Assembly (NCBI RefSeq): GCF_900220985.1
Contig: NZ_OCPC01000005.1
Span: forward strand, 248,001 to 312,000
From: Parahoeflea halophila
Lineage (GTDB): Bacteria > Pseudomonadota > Alphaproteobacteria > Rhizobiales > Rhizobiaceae
Direction: 5' to 3'
DNA: 64,000 nt
The position numbers were made by a program, and so were the translations under genes. Positions 8,368-17,733 of the stretch are shown piece after piece. Position 1 is the stretch's first letter; every line of letters starts with the position of its first letter. The notes beneath the pieces are model-generated. The model did not search any database and was not told the origin of the DNA. It was given only the letters and a program-made list of their open reading frames with translations.

Positions 8368-10434
8368 CTAACGCAGCGCGGCCTCGATGTTGCCGCCATC
8401 GACGGTGATGACGTGGGCGGTGGTCCGCTCTGACCTGGCCAGCGCCACGAAGGCATCGGCAACATGATGCGCCTCGACTTCCGCCTTGAGCAGATTGCCC
8501 GCCATGTAATCGGATGCGGAGACACCTCTCGCCTCGGCGCGCGACTTGATGAAGTCGTCGGTCAGCAGGCCGGAGCGGATGCGGTCGGCATTGACGCCGT
8601 TGACCCGGACGCCGGCACCGCCGAGTTCCAGCGCCAATTGCCGCACTAGGAAGAAAGTGGTGGCTTTGGGAAGTCCGTAGGCACCGAAGCCCTTGCCCGG
8701 ATTGACCGCCTGCTTGGAGACGTTAAACAGCATCTGGCCGCCATGATCCTGAGCCGCAAACACCCGTGCTGCAGCGCGCGCCATGGCGAGGTGGGAGAAG
8801 AAGTTGAGCTCGAAGCTCGAGCGCAGCGTTTCCTCGTCCAGGTCAAGCAGCATGCCCGGGATGGCGGCACCGGCGTTGGACACCAGCACATCGAGACCAC
8901 CGAAGCGTTCGACGATTTCAGCCACGGCCTTGCTCGCCGCACCGTTTTCCGTCAGATCGGCAACCACGGCAAGACAGTTCTCACCGATCGAGGCGGCTGC
9001 GGCCTTGCAGGCCTCGGCGTTGAAGTCGATCAACGCAACGGCGGCGCCCTCGCGGGCAAAAGCCTTGGCGGTCGCAAGCCCAATGGCGCCGGCGCCGCCG
9101 GTGACGGCCACCACCTGCCCGGAGAAGGGTTTGGCGCTGGCCTTGCCCAATTTGGCCTGCTCGAGCGACCAGTACTCCAAGTCGAACAGATCATCCTGTC
9201 CGAGGGGTTGGAATCCGCCTGCCGCTTCACCGAGTGTCATGACTTCGACGGTCTGTTCGGCAATATCAGCGGCAGCAGAGGCTGCGGATGCATCCTTGCC
9301 GATGCCAACGATGCCGAGCCCTTCAATCCAGGCCACACAGGGGTGCGGCTCCAGCATGACCTTGCCGCCACCGAACCTCTGGTTCTGTGTCTCGAACATG
9401 GCGTGGTAAGCCTTGGCGAACTCATCCACGCGCGTCTCAACGCTTCCGTTGGCCATATCCTGCTTGCTGAGCCTCAGCATGCGGCCCTTGGTGCGAATGA
9501 CGTGATCGGGCGAGGCGACGCCGCGTTGGGCCAGTTGCTCAAGATCGCCGCGGTTGAGGAAGGCATCGATCACATCGCTGCTTCTGACATCCATGACCAC
9601 CGGCCGCGGGGCGCCGCTGTGATGCGCTCCCCGCACACGCCCGATCGCGCCGCGCAGAAGCGGCAGAACCGATGCGGCCAGATCCGTATCCGCTATGGAG
9701 CGGTTGCGCTGGACGGTACGGTTGAAGCTGCGGCCCTTGTCACGCGCCGCCAGCCATTCCTCGACCATATTGGTGTGCTCGATCACCTTGTCATAACTTT
9801 CGCGCGCAGTGGCACCAAAGGTGAAATGGCCGTGCTTGAGCAGAATCAGGCCTTCGCAATCGGGATTGGCTTCAAACACTTCGGCTGCCTTTTTGGCCAG
9901 CGCGAAGCCGGGCATGATGTAAGGCACAACCGCCAGCCGGTCGCCGAAGATCTCGCGGATTGCGGCCTCGGCATCCGGCAGGTTGGCCAGCGCCAGAAAT
10001 GCCGTTGCGTGGGTGTGATCGACAAAGGTATGCGGCAGGAAGGCGTGCAGCAGGGTCTCGACCGACGGGTTGGGGGCCGTGGAGTCGAGCAGGTTGGAAC
10101 GCTGCATGTTGACCATGGCCTCGTCCGACATGGCGTCGAGTTTGCGCGTCTCCAGCAGAGGCGAGAGCCAGAGCCCGGGAAGTCCCGGCGCCTCCAGCGT
10201 ATCGAGATCCCAACCACTGCCCTTGACGTGCAGAACCTGCCGGACATTTCCGAGAAGGTCCATGCGTTCGGTCTTGACCGAGGTGTTGCCGCCACCGTGC
10301 ATGACAAGGTCAGGATCCGCACCGATAAGGCGGGAGGAGTAGACCCTCATCGCCAGTGTCTGGTCGGAGGGATCCGAACCTGCTGCATCCACCCGCGCCT
10401 GAGCTTCCTTGTCATTCCACCTGTTTTGCCGCAT
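8368..10434 (-). CDS. Bifunctional class II aldolase / short-chain dehydrogenase fusion
   Basis: 688 residues from the ATG at 10434 (AGGAGAAGG ribosome site). N-terminal class II aldolase domain: M-H-G-G-G-N-T-S-V-K phosphate loop (residues 45-54), zinc ligands in D-H-T-H (140, 142), and a later K-H-G-H-F-T-F-G. From about residue 430 an SDR domain: T-G-G-A-G-A-I-G nucleotide loop, N-A-G, and catalytic Y-G-L-P-K. The closest known architecture is rhizobial RhaD (rhamnulose-1-phosphate aldolase/lactaldehyde dehydrogenase). Here it sits with mtnA and mtnK, so the substrate is inferred to be 5-methylthioribulose-1-phosphate or 5-deoxyribulose-1-phosphate, cleaved to DHAP plus a C2 aldehyde that the SDR domain then processes. 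Confidence 0.88.
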   Translation of the reverse strand: MRQNRWNDKEAQARVDAAGSDPSDQTLAMRVYSSRLIGADPDLVMHGGGNTSVKTERMDLLGNVRQVLHVKGSGWDLDTLEAPGLPGLWLSPLLETRKLDAMSDEAMVNMQRSNLLDSTAPNPSVETLLHAFLPHTFVDHTHATAFLALANLPDAEAAIREIFGDRLAVVPYIMPGFALAKKAAEVFEANPDCEGLILLKHGHFTFGATARESYDKVIEHTNMVEEWLAARDKGRSFNRTVQRNRSIADTDLAASVLPLLRGAIGRVRGAHHSGAPRPVVMDVRSSDVIDAFLNRGDLEQLAQRGVASPDHVIRTKGRMLRLSKQDMANGSVETRVDEFAKAYHAMFETQNQRFGGGKVMLEPHPCVAWIEGLGIVGIGKDASAASAAADIAEQTVEVMTLGEAAGGFQPLGQDDLFDLEYWSLEQAKLGKASAKPFSGQVVAVTGGAGAIGLATAKAFAREGAAVALIDFNAEACKAAAASIGENCLAVVADLTENGAASKAVAEIVERFGGLDVLVSNAGAAIPGMLLDLDEETLRSSFELNFFSHLAMARAAARVFAAQDHGGQMLFNVSKQAVNPGKGFGAYGLPKATTFFLVRQLALELGGAGVRVNGVNADRIRSGLLTDDFIKSRAEARGVSASDYMAGNLLKAEVEAHHVADAFVALARSERTTAHVITVDGGNIEAALR

Positions 10435-10519
10435 TAACCTTCTCCTGCCGACTTGAACTCGCTGCATTTGACAAAAGTCATTGCATGTTGTCAAATGTAT
10501 ATATCGACGAGGAATTGAA
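10435..10519. promoter_or_regulatory. Divergent promoter with SorC-type operator (aldolase/SDR vs regulator)
   Basis: The 85-base gap between the aldolase gene (minus) and the SorC regulator (plus) carries a perfect 10-bp inverted repeat, CATTTGACAA at 10465-10474 and TTGTCAAATG at 10488-10497, separated by 13 bases. Inside it is TGAC-AAAA-GTCA at 10469-10480. The reverse complement of that 12-mer, TGAC-TTTT-GTCA, recurs in the other divergent promoter of this locus at 13967-13978. Sharing between two promoters of one catabolic locus makes it the best candidate for the local regulator's binding site. Confidence 0.6.
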
Positions 10520-11491
10520 ATGCCTCAAAATCCGACCAGGCGTTCAACCAGGCAGATCAGCGGCGAGGATATCGTCGTCGAAACCGCATGGCTTTATTAT
10601 CATGACGGCCTCAATCAAAGCGAGATCGCCAACAAATTGCTGGTGTCGCGGGCGACGGTGGTCAACTACCTGCAGGAAGCCCGCGAGCGCGGCTACATCC
10701 ATACCAAATTGTCGCCGGAAGCCTTCAACACGCACCGGACGGCGCTGGAGCTGCGCGAACGCTTTGAACTCAAGGCCGCCTATGTGCTGCCCGACGGAAC
10801 CGGCGGTCAGGACGACCACGCAAGCCGTATCATCCGGGGTGCCGCGGACTGGCTGCCGAGCCTGATCCAGCCCGGGGACAGGCTCGGCGTGGCCTGGGGA
10901 AAGACCATCTACGATGTAGCCGAGCGGCTTGAACAGACCAACATACCTGACCTCACGGTGCTGCAACTGGTCGGATCGATGGCCACGCCCTACGGCTTCT
11001 CGGCCGACGTCTGCTCATCGATTGTGGCGCGCAAATTCTCCGCCAAGTGCATCAACCTGCATGTGCCGGCAATTCTGAGCACTGCCGAGAACGCGGCAAT
11101 GCTGAGGTCAGAATCCCTGATCGCCAACCAGCTCGATGCCATCAGCGACTGCAACAAGACGCTGTTTGCCGTGGGTTCCTGCAATCCCGACAGCCACGTC
11201 GTTTCAAGTGGCGTTGCGACACGGGCGGAGCTGGAAGACTACATTTCCAATGGGGCGGTCGGGGTGATGTGCGGGCGCTTCATCGATGCCAAGGGCGACG
11301 CGATCAGCGGCCCGCTCGACGACCGGATGATGGGCATCGGACTGGATGAGCTGCGCCACCGTGACATGGGGATCCTGGTGTCGGTCGGTGAGGAACGCGT
11401 GCCCGCTGCCGTTGCCGCCATCAGGGGCGGATATGCTACCCACCTGGTCACCAACCGGAGCTGTGCCGCAGCAATGATGAAGCTCGCCTGA
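10520..11491 (+). CDS. SorC/DeoR-type sugar-binding transcriptional regulator
   Basis: 323 residues from the ATG at 10520, preceded by GAGGAATTG. An upstream in-frame ATG at 10481 lies inside the operator and was rejected. The N-terminal helix-turn-helix is clear (L-N-Q-S-E-I-A-N-K-L-L-V-S-R-A-T-V, then L-Q-E-A-R-E-R-G). The rest is the SorC sugar-phosphate-binding domain of isomerase-like fold, with G-V-A-W-G-K-T-I, A-V-G-S-C and the C-terminal G-G-Y-A-T-H-L-V. Such regulators usually sense a phosphorylated sugar and derepress the operon. It is divergent from the aldolase/SDR gene, and the inducer is probably the MtnK or MtnA product. Confidence 0.88.
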   Translation: MPQNPTRRSTRQISGEDIVVETAWLYYHDGLNQSEIANKLLVSRATVVNYLQEARERGYIHTKLSPEAFNTHRTALELRERFELKAAYVLPDGTGGQDDHASRIIRGAADWLPSLIQPGDRLGVAWGKTIYDVAERLEQTNIPDLTVLQLVGSMATPYGFSADVCSSIVARKFSAKCINLHVPAILSTAENAAMLRSESLIANQLDAISDCNKTLFAVGSCNPDSHVVSSGVATRAELEDYISNGAVGVMCGRFIDAKGDAISGPLDDRMMGIGLDELRHRDMGILVSVGEERVPAAVAAIRGGYATHLVTNRSCAAAMMKLA

Positions 11492-11519
11492 GGCATCTGC
11501 GCCCCAGGGCGAGTGAGGG

Positions 11520-12623
11520 TCAGGCGGCGTCGCGCCGTTCCGGGAACAGCTCCAGCAGGCCTTCGCGTGTCGCTTCAGCAACGCCGCGTTCGGTGATCAG
11601 GCCGGTCACGAGCCGCGCCGGGGTGACGTCGAAGGCCGGATTGCCGCCCGGCGTTCCATCCGGCGAGATCTGCACCGAGGCGACGCTGCCATCTTCGAGA
11701 CGGCCGAAGACGTGGGTCACCTCGCGGTCATCACGCTCCTCGATCGGAATCTCGCGGACGCCATCATCCACCGTCCAGTCGATCGTGCTCGACGGCAGCG
11801 CGACATAGAACGGCACATTGTTGTCGTGTGCCGCCAGCGCCTTGAGATAGGTGCCGATCTTGTTGCAGACATCGCCCGAGGCGGTGGTGCGGTCGGTGCC
11901 GACAATGACCAGATCGACTTCGCCATGCTGCATCAGATGCCCGCCCGCATTGTCGACGATGAGATGATGCGGGATGCCGTGGCTGTTCATTTCCCAGCTG
12001 GTGAGCTGGGCGCCCTGGTTGCGCGGACGGGTCTCGTCGACCCAGACATGGAGGGGGATGCCCGCCGCCGCCGCGTGATACATGGGCGAGGTGGCTGTGC
12101 CCCAATCCACCGTCGCCAGCCAGCCAGCATTGCAATGGGTCAGAATGTTGACTGCTTCACCCGACTTTTTGGTGGCCGCAATCTTCTTGATGATCTCGAG
12201 ACCGTGCACACCGATCATCCGGTTAGTCTCGACATCGGCATCATTGATCTCTTCGGCCTTGCGGAAAGCCGCCCTGGCACGTTCGCTTTCGGGAAGTGCC
12301 GAAAGCACCTTGCGCATTTCATCCAGCGCCCAGCGCAGATTGACCGCGGTCGGCCGGGTTTCGTTCAGCCGCTCCCAGGCGTTGTCCAACGCCTCATCAG
12401 AGGCATTTCGCTGCATCTCGATGGCGATGCCATAGGCGGCCGTGGCGCCGATCAGAGGTGCGCCGCGCACCCACATGTCGCGGATCGCCGTCGCAAATTC
12501 ATCCAGCCCGTCGAGTTCGACAACCCGGAATTCGTGCGGCAGCCAGCGCTGGTCAATGATCATGACCTTCGCCTTCTCTGCATCGAACCAGATCGACCGG
12601 TAATGTGTGTTGCCAACCTTCAT
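11520..12623 (-). CDS. mtnA: S-methyl-5-thioribose-1-phosphate isomerase
   Basis: 367 residues, normal length for MtnA. Diagnostic motifs are V-R-G-A-P-L-I-G near residue 55, [11 protein letters not shown] with catalytic Cys164, and [19 protein letters not shown] with catalytic Asp244. It interconverts 5-methylthioribose-1-phosphate and 5-methylthioribulose-1-phosphate; related enzymes also take 5-deoxyribose-1-phosphate. It starts two bases after mtnK ends, so the two are co-translated. The rest of the classical methionine salvage path (MtnB, MtnC, MtnD, MtnW/X) is not in the window, whereas an aldolase is, which points to a DHAP-type shunt. Confidence 0.95.
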   Translation of the reverse strand: MKVGNTHYRSIWFDAEKAKVMIIDQRWLPHEFRVVELDGLDEFATAIRDMWVRGAPLIGATAAYGIAIEMQRNASDEALDNAWERLNETRPTAVNLRWALDEMRKVLSALPESERARAAFRKAEEINDADVETNRMIGVHGLEIIKKIAATKKSGEAVNILTHCNAGWLATVDWGTATSPMYHAAAAGIPLHVWVDETRPRNQGAQLTSWEMNSHGIPHHLIVDNAGGHLMQHGEVDLVIVGTDRTTASGDVCNKIGTYLKALAAHDNNVPFYVALPSSTIDWTVDDGVREIPIEERDDREVTHVFGRLEDGSVASVQISPDGTPGGNPAFDVTPARLVTGLITERGVAEATREGLLELFPERRDAA

Positions 12624-12625
12624 TG

Positions 12626-13888
12626 CTATGCTCCCGTCTCAGCGCGCCGCGCTGCCGCCAATACGGCATCCATGCCGGTCAGGCGGTTTCTGTTGATGAC
12701 CAGGAATTGACCCAGCTTCAGGCACTTGGCTTCGCAGCGCGCCTTCAGGTCCTCATCCTCGATGGTGTCGATCTCTGCGACATGCGCCAGTCCGAGAATG
12801 CGGCGATGCATTTCGATGCCGGCAAAGCCGACGAGATCACGGAAGATCTCGGCAAGCAGCTGCTCCGCGGCGCTTTCCGACGCGAAGTTATGCCCCTGTT
12901 CCTCGTAGAGTGCCTTCGGATAAAGAATGCCGGTACGCTCAGTGCGCCACAACCGCAGGAACTCTTGCCTAAAGACCGACCAGGTTTCCTCGATGACGGA
13001 AAGAATCCAGTCCTGGAAATCGCTGCACTTGCCAGCATCTGAGATGTGAGCCGGCATGGCGTGGTAGGCCATCAGGTAATTGCCGATCAGCATGCCAATG
13101 TCGAAGCCGAATGGGCCGTAATAGGCAAACTCCGGATCGATGATCCGTGCCTCGTCGTCGGTGACCATGATAGAGCCGGCATGCAGATCACCGTGGCACA
13201 TGGTTTCACCGCGCGAGGTAAACGCGCGCTTCATGTGCTGAACCTCAACCTTGAGCGCGGTGTCGTTGCGCAGTTCTGCCACGATGCCGTCAAGCTGCGG
13301 CGTGGTGTGCCGGTTCATCTCGGCATCGTAATACGGGTCCGTGAAAACCAGCGCTTCGGTGATGTCGCAGAGTTCGACATTGTCGGCGAACAGCGCGACA
13401 TCGGCTTTCTTGTCCTTCGCCGTCATCGACAAATCCGACCCACGGAACGCGGTGCGTGCAGCAAACAATCCCAATGTCTTGCCCAATCCGGCAACCTTGC
13501 GCCCTTCCATGGTCTGCTGGCGCAAAATAATATGCGGCTGCAGGCGTTCCATGACGATCAGCGCCTGGCTTTCATCAAAATGCAGGACTTCGGGTACGCT
13601 GCCCGGATCCCGCGCTTCCTGACGGGTCAATGCATGATATTCGAAGAACGCCCGCTTGAGCGGCAAAGGCCAGCTGTCTCCAACCAGGCGCACATAGGGA
13701 AGCGCCTGCTTGACGATGACGCTGCCGGCATCGCCTTCCACGATGAAGACGAGGTTGAGATTGCCATCGCCCACTTCGCGCACCGTCCAGGCATCGGCAT
13801 TGGCACCAACAGCCTTCTTCATGACGTTGAGTTCACCCAGCCTCTGGCACAGGGTCTCCGGCGATAAAGGTTTGTAGTTGTTGCTCAA
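12626..13888 (-). CDS. mtnK: S-methyl-5-thioribose kinase (TTG start)
   Basis: 420 residues of the aminoglycoside-phosphotransferase-like kinase fold. Motifs are G-D-G-N-L-N-L-V-F near the N-terminus, the catalytic [11 protein letters not shown] and [15 protein letters not shown], all diagnostic for MtnK. It phosphorylates 5-methylthioribose at C1 using ATP. I place the start at a TTG (13888) because GGGAGG lies 6 bases upstream and the known N-terminus (N-N-Y-K-P-L-S) begins there; the next in-frame ATG would delete conserved sequence. It is divergent from the ABC importer, across a shared operator region. Confidence 0.93.
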   Translation of the reverse strand: MSNNYKPLSPETLCQRLGELNVMKKAVGANADAWTVREVGDGNLNLVFIVEGDAGSVIVKQALPYVRLVGDSWPLPLKRAFFEYHALTRQEARDPGSVPEVLHFDESQALIVMERLQPHIILRQQTMEGRKVAGLGKTLGLFAARTAFRGSDLSMTAKDKKADVALFADNVELCDITEALVFTDPYYDAEMNRHTTPQLDGIVAELRNDTALKVEVQHMKRAFTSRGETMCHGDLHAGSIMVTDDEARIIDPEFAYYGPFGFDIGMLIGNYLMAYHAMPAHISDAGKCSDFQDWILSVIEETWSVFRQEFLRLWRTERTGILYPKALYEEQGHNFASESAAEQLLAEIFRDLVGFAGIEMHRRILGLAHVAEIDTIEDEDLKARCEAKCLKLGQFLVINRNRLTGMDAVLAAARRAETGA

Positions 13889-14011
13889 AACTATCCTCCC
13901 AATTGACAGTCGAGGCTGTTTTTCAGCCAAGCCTAGTGTTCTCGTCAATCATTTGTCAATACGTATTGACTTTTGTCATTGCTGCTGTTCTCATCATAGC
14001 GGGAGGACAGG
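13889..14011. promoter_or_regulatory. Divergent promoter with operator repeats (mtnK-mtnA vs ABC importer)
   Basis: 123 bases between mtnK (minus) and the importer ATPase gene (plus). It contains a perfect 16-bp palindrome, GTCAATACGTATTGAC at 13955-13970, running directly into TGAC-TTTT-GTCA at 13967-13978; a further GTCA half-site lies at 13943-13946. The second element is the exact reverse complement of the one at 10469-10480. A TTGACT box (13966-13971) overlaps it, so occupancy would be expected to block transcription of the importer. GGGAGGACAGG precedes the importer ATG. Confidence 0.6.
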
Positions 14012-15544
14012 ATGAACGGAACTCTTTGCGATCTGCGGGGTGTGAGCAAGTCGTTCGGGGACAATCGTGTCCTCAAGCAGCTCAATCTGTCACTTCCTGC
14101 CGGCTCCGTCACTGTGCTGATGGGTGCAAATGGCGCAGGCAAGTCCACCCTCGTGAAGATCCTGAGTGGCGTACACAAGCTTGACGCCGGCTCCATCAGC
14201 CTTCTCGGCAAGGATTTCCTACCCTCGTCGCCATCCGAAGCCATTCGCGCCGGTGTCGTGACCGTGCACCAGAACATCAATGACGGCGTGATCCCGGATC
14301 TCGACGTCGCTTCCAATCTGCTGATCGACCGGCTGGCCGAGCCGGGCTACGGCTTCTTTCTCAAGCGTCAGCAGAACTATGCCGAGGCGGAGCGTATCGC
14401 CAGTCAGATGGGATTGTCGCTCAATGTCCGGCAGTCGGTTGCCGAGCTAGGCGTGGCCGACCGGCAGTTGATCGCGATTGCCCGCGCCATGGCACATGAC
14501 CCGCAATTGCTGATCCTCGACGAGCCGACCTCCTCGCTCTCGGCCTCGGAAGCTGAGCGGCTGTTCCTGTTGATCGAGCGGCTGGCGGCCAAGGGCGTTG
14601 CGGTGCTCTACATCTCGCACCGCATGTCCGACATCCGCCGCATTGCTGACAGGATCGTCTCGATGCGGGACGGTGAAATTTCGGGCGTCTTTGAAGGCGA
14701 CTCTCTTGATTACGAAGGTGCTGTGAACGCCATGCTCGGCCACCGGATGACCGACGTGGACATTACCATCGCCCGGCCGGGCAGATGCGTGCTGGAGATC
14801 GAGAAGCTACGGCTTCTGCCCGACAGCACGCCCTTCGATCTCGAACTGTGCGAGAACGAAGTTGTCGCCGTCACCGGCCTGCTTGGCAGCGGCAAAAGCG
14901 CATTCGCCCAAAGCCTGTTCGGCCTCGGGCGTCCTGCTGCCGGCCAGATCCGTATCGACGGTCAGGATTACGCGCCTGCCACGCCGCAAGCCGCCATCCG
15001 GCACGGCGTGTTCATGTCGGCCAAGGACCGGGCCAATAACGCGGTGGTCGCCGATTTCGACATCACACGCAACATTACCCTGCCCTTCCTGACGCGCTAC
15101 TCCCACCTATCCTTTGCCCGTCGCTCTCAGGAGCGCAGAACCGCTGACGAGATGATCGAGGCGCTGTCGATTGTCTGCCGGAGCAATTCCGATCCCATTG
15201 GCACGCTTTCGGGCGGCAACCAGCAGAAGGTGATGCTGGCGCGCTGGCTGGCCGAAGAGTGCCGGCTGCTGCTGCTTGACGAACCCTTCCAGGGCGTCGA
15301 CATCCGTGCCCGCCGTGACATCGGCCGAAAGATCCGCGAGACCGCGCAGAACCGTGCGACGCTGGTGTTCGTCGCCGAACTCGACGAAGCACTGGAAGTG
15401 GCCGATCGGATCATTGTCATGACCGAGCATTCGGTCACGGCCGAATTCCGCAACGAGAACGTGGATATCAACAACATCCTGACCGCAGTAACCGGTGCTG
15501 TACTGACCGACAATGACAGCGCCGCAAGGACAGCACTCGCATGA
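14012..15544 (+). CDS. Sugar ABC importer ATPase (RbsA type), probable 5-methylthioribose/deoxypentose uptake
   Basis: 510 residues with two tandem ATPase domains, the usual architecture for CUT2 sugar importers. Domain 1 has Walker A G-A-N-G-A-G-K-S-T and Walker B L-L-I-L-D-E-P-T. Domain 2 has a variant Walker A (G-L-L-G-S-G-K-S-A), the signature L-S-G-G-N-Q-Q-K and L-L-L-L-D-E-P. The domain 1 signature is degenerate (V-A-D-R-Q-L), so the two sites may be unequal. It overlaps the permease gene by 4 bases (ATGA). Substrate is inferred from the mtnK, mtnA and aldolase neighbours. Confidence 0.92.
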   Translation: MNGTLCDLRGVSKSFGDNRVLKQLNLSLPAGSVTVLMGANGAGKSTLVKILSGVHKLDAGSISLLGKDFLPSSPSEAIRAGVVTVHQNINDGVIPDLDVASNLLIDRLAEPGYGFFLKRQQNYAEAERIASQMGLSLNVRQSVAELGVADRQLIAIARAMAHDPQLLILDEPTSSLSASEAERLFLLIERLAAKGVAVLYISHRMSDIRRIADRIVSMRDGEISGVFEGDSLDYEGAVNAMLGHRMTDVDITIARPGRCVLEIEKLRLLPDSTPFDLELCENEVVAVTGLLGSGKSAFAQSLFGLGRPAAGQIRIDGQDYAPATPQAAIRHGVFMSAKDRANNAVVADFDITRNITLPFLTRYSHLSFARRSQERRTADEMIEALSIVCRSNSDPIGTLSGGNQQKVMLARWLAEECRLLLLDEPFQGVDIRARRDIGRKIRETAQNRATLVFVAELDEALEVADRIIVMTEHSVTAEFRNENVDINNILTAVTGAVLTDNDSAARTALA

Positions 15545-16617
15545 GCATGAACCTGGACCAGACAAACCCATCCGGAAGCACCAGTCCTGGCGCGCGCAAA
15601 CCGCAACCGGGCTCATCCGGCCTCATCGACATTGCCATCCGCTACGGCTTCCTGGCGCTTCTTGTCGGGCTGGTGATCTTCTTCTCGGTGTTTGCAAACG
15701 GGTTTGCCGGACCGCGCAGCGCGGTGTTCATCTTCCAGTCGGTGGCCATCACCGGCATTCTGGCGCTGGGCGTCACCTGCACCCTGGTGGTGGGCGGCTT
15801 CGACCTTTCCATCGGTTCGGTTGCAACCTCATCAATGATGCTGGCCGCCTACATGATGGTGGTACTGGAACAGCCGGCATTCGTCGCCATCATTGCCTGT
15901 CTGGCGATGGGGGCGTTCATCGGCTTGGTCAACGGCCTGCTGATCGTCAAGACCAAGGTGCCCGACCTGCTGGCGACACTTGGCATGATGTTCCTGCTGG
16001 TCGGGCTTCAGCGCATTCCCACGGAAGGCCGCTCGATCGCAATGGGCATGACACTGCCCGACGGTTCGACCGCCGAAGGCACGTTCTCGCCGCTGTTCCT
16101 GCAGCTTGGCCGCCACCGGTTCGATTTCATGCTCGAGAACCTGCTGCCAGCGCCAGTGGTCTTCCTCATCGTGATCGGCTTGCTGGTCTGGGTGTTCCTC
16201 GAACTGACCCGCCATGGGCGACTTATGTACGCTATCGGCTCGAACGAACGGGCTGCCAGCCTGACCGGCACCAATGTCAACCAGTACAAGATCATGGCTT
16301 ACATGATTTCCGGTGTGCTGGCCTCGATCGGCGGCATGCTGCTGGCTGCCCGGCTGGGCCGCGGCGACATCGCCTCGGGCACCAATCTGCTGCTTGATGC
16401 GGTTGCAGCAGCATTGATCGGTTTTGCGGTTCTGGGGGCTGCCAAGCCCAATGCCTTCGGCACCTCGATGGGGGCGCTGTTTGTCGGCATCCTGCTGCAG
16501 GGGCTGACGATGATGAATGCACCTTACTACACCCAGGATTTCATCAAGGGTCTGGTTCTGGTTATCGCCCTTGTCTTCACATTCTCGCTGTCGGCCAGAA
16601 AAGCCGGCGGCCACTAA
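15541..16617 (+). CDS. Sugar ABC importer permease (RbsC type)
   Basis: 358 residues, strongly hydrophobic after a polar N-terminus of about 25 residues, with eight to ten predicted membrane helices. The family segment V-V-G-G-F-D-L-S-I-G-S-V (substrate path and ATPase coupling) and the later A-I-G-S-N-E-R-A-A-S-L-T-G loop match the branched-chain/ribose-type BPD_transp_2 family. It forms the inner-membrane channel with the ATPase encoded just upstream. The start overlaps the ATPase stop codon (ATGA), and a second ATG two codons on is an equally possible start. Confidence 0.92.
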   Translation: MSMNLDQTNPSGSTSPGARKPQPGSSGLIDIAIRYGFLALLVGLVIFFSVFANGFAGPRSAVFIFQSVAITGILALGVTCTLVVGGFDLSIGSVATSSMMLAAYMMVVLEQPAFVAIIACLAMGAFIGLVNGLLIVKTKVPDLLATLGMMFLLVGLQRIPTEGRSIAMGMTLPDGSTAEGTFSPLFLQLGRHRFDFMLENLLPAPVVFLIVIGLLVWVFLELTRHGRLMYAIGSNERAASLTGTNVNQYKIMAYMISGVLASIGGMLLAARLGRGDIASGTNLLLDAVAAALIGFAVLGAAKPNAFGTSMGALFVGILLQGLTMMNAPYYTQDFIKGLVLVIALVFTFSLSARKAGGH

Positions 16618-16650
16618 GCAAGACCAAGCACTTTAACGGAGGAAAACAGC

Positions 16651-17706
16651 ATGAGAATCATTCGCAGAAAGGCCCTTGCCCTGATCGCAGGCCTGGCCGC
16701 CGCAGCCGTCACCCTTCCCGCAGGCTTCGCGCAGGCCGCAGACATGCCGGCACCGCTCGACAATCCCGGTGATGTGAAGATCGCGCTTGTCCGCTACCTT
16801 TCCACCGGCGACTTCTTCCAGGCCTATCTTTCCGGCGTCGAACAGCAGGCCAAGGCGCTGGGCGTCGACCTCCGGGTTCTCGACAGCCGTCAGGACGCGG
16901 CCCTTCAGGCCGACATGGTTGACCAGGCAATTGCGCTTGGTGTCGACGGCATCATCATCCAGCACGGGCTGACTGAATCGATGAAGGAGGCCGCGCAACG
17001 TGCAGTGGATGCCGGTATCAAGGTGGTGGCTTTTGACGTTAATGTCGAAAACGACGCCATCCCGCAAATCGAGCAGTCGGATTACCTGCTCGGCAAACTC
17101 GCCCTGGAGCAGGCCATCAAGGATAACGGCACCGAATGGAAGGCCGGTTACGTCTACGTACCCGGCATTGCCCCGCTCGACCGCCGCCATGTCGCGTGGG
17201 AAGAGGTGAAGGAAGCCAATCCGGGTATCGTCGAAGCCGCACAGATGGGTACGCTGGACAATCCGATCGCCAACTCCAATGCCAACCAGGCTCGCTCGGT
17301 GCTGCAGGCCAACCCGGACATCTCAGTGTTCTTCGCCCCCTATGACGAGTTCGCAAAGGGCGTGAAGATCGCTGTCGACGAAGCAGGACTGTCGCAGGAC
17401 ATCAAGATCTACTCGGCAGATGTCTCGACCGCCGACATCTCCGCCATGCGTGAGCCCGACAGTGCCTGGGCGGCGACCGTTGCCACCAACCCCGCCGTTG
17501 TCGGCGAAGTTTCGGTGCGTGCGCTGGCGATCATGCTGACCGGTGGCAATCCCGGTGCTCAGGTGGTGGTGCCGCCGACACTGATCACGCAGGATTTCCT
17601 CAACGAAAAGGACATCAAGAACATGGAAGATCTGTCGGCCAACATGCCTCAATTTGCCCATGCCGATGTCGCGATGACGGAGTGGATGCCACTGCCGCCG
17701 CGCTGA
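16651..17706 (+). CDS. Periplasmic sugar-binding protein of the ABC importer
   Basis: 351 residues with a Sec signal peptide (basic I-R-R-K, hydrophobic core, cleavage near A-Q-A-A-D). The mature part is a periplasmic-binding-protein type I fold of the ribose/galactose class: I-A-L-V-R-Y-L-S-T-G-D-F-F-Q-A-Y start, G-V-D-G-I-I-I-Q-H-G, F-D-V-N-V and G-Y-V-Y-V-P-G-I. GGAGGAAAACAGC precedes the ATG. It is the last gene of the importer operon and is followed by a strong terminator. Hydrophobic residues in the ligand cleft would suit a methylthio or deoxy sugar, but that is not testable here. Confidence 0.9.
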   Translation: MRIIRRKALALIAGLAAAAVTLPAGFAQAADMPAPLDNPGDVKIALVRYLSTGDFFQAYLSGVEQQAKALGVDLRVLDSRQDAALQADMVDQAIALGVDGIIIQHGLTESMKEAAQRAVDAGIKVVAFDVNVENDAIPQIEQSDYLLGKLALEQAIKDNGTEWKAGYVYVPGIAPLDRRHVAWEEVKEANPGIVEAAQMGTLDNPIANSNANQARSVLQANPDISVFFAPYDEFAKGVKIAVDEAGLSQDIKIYSADVSTADISAMREPDSAWAATVATNPAVVGEVSVRALAIMLTGGNPGAQVVVPPTLITQDFLNEKDIKNMEDLSANMPQFAHADVAMTEWMPLPPR

Positions 17707-17733
17707 TCCAACATCCCTCCCAGGACCGAAGAG

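Noticed and set aside
8091-8525. Possible small gene between the TorD gene and the aldolase/SDR gene
   Set aside because: It overlaps the 3' end of the aldolase/SDR gene, has no ribosome site, and its Pro/Cys-rich translation matches nothing I know.
8368-10434. Calling the fusion RhaD and the locus a rhamnose operon
   Set aside because: The neighbours are mtnA and mtnK, and no rhamnose isomerase or rhamnose kinase is present; kept only as an alternative.
11520-12623. Reading mtnA as a translation initiation factor 2B homologue
   Set aside because: The V-R-G-A-P, catalytic Cys and G-T-D-R motifs are those of the methylthioribose-phosphate isomerase, and the partner is mtnK.
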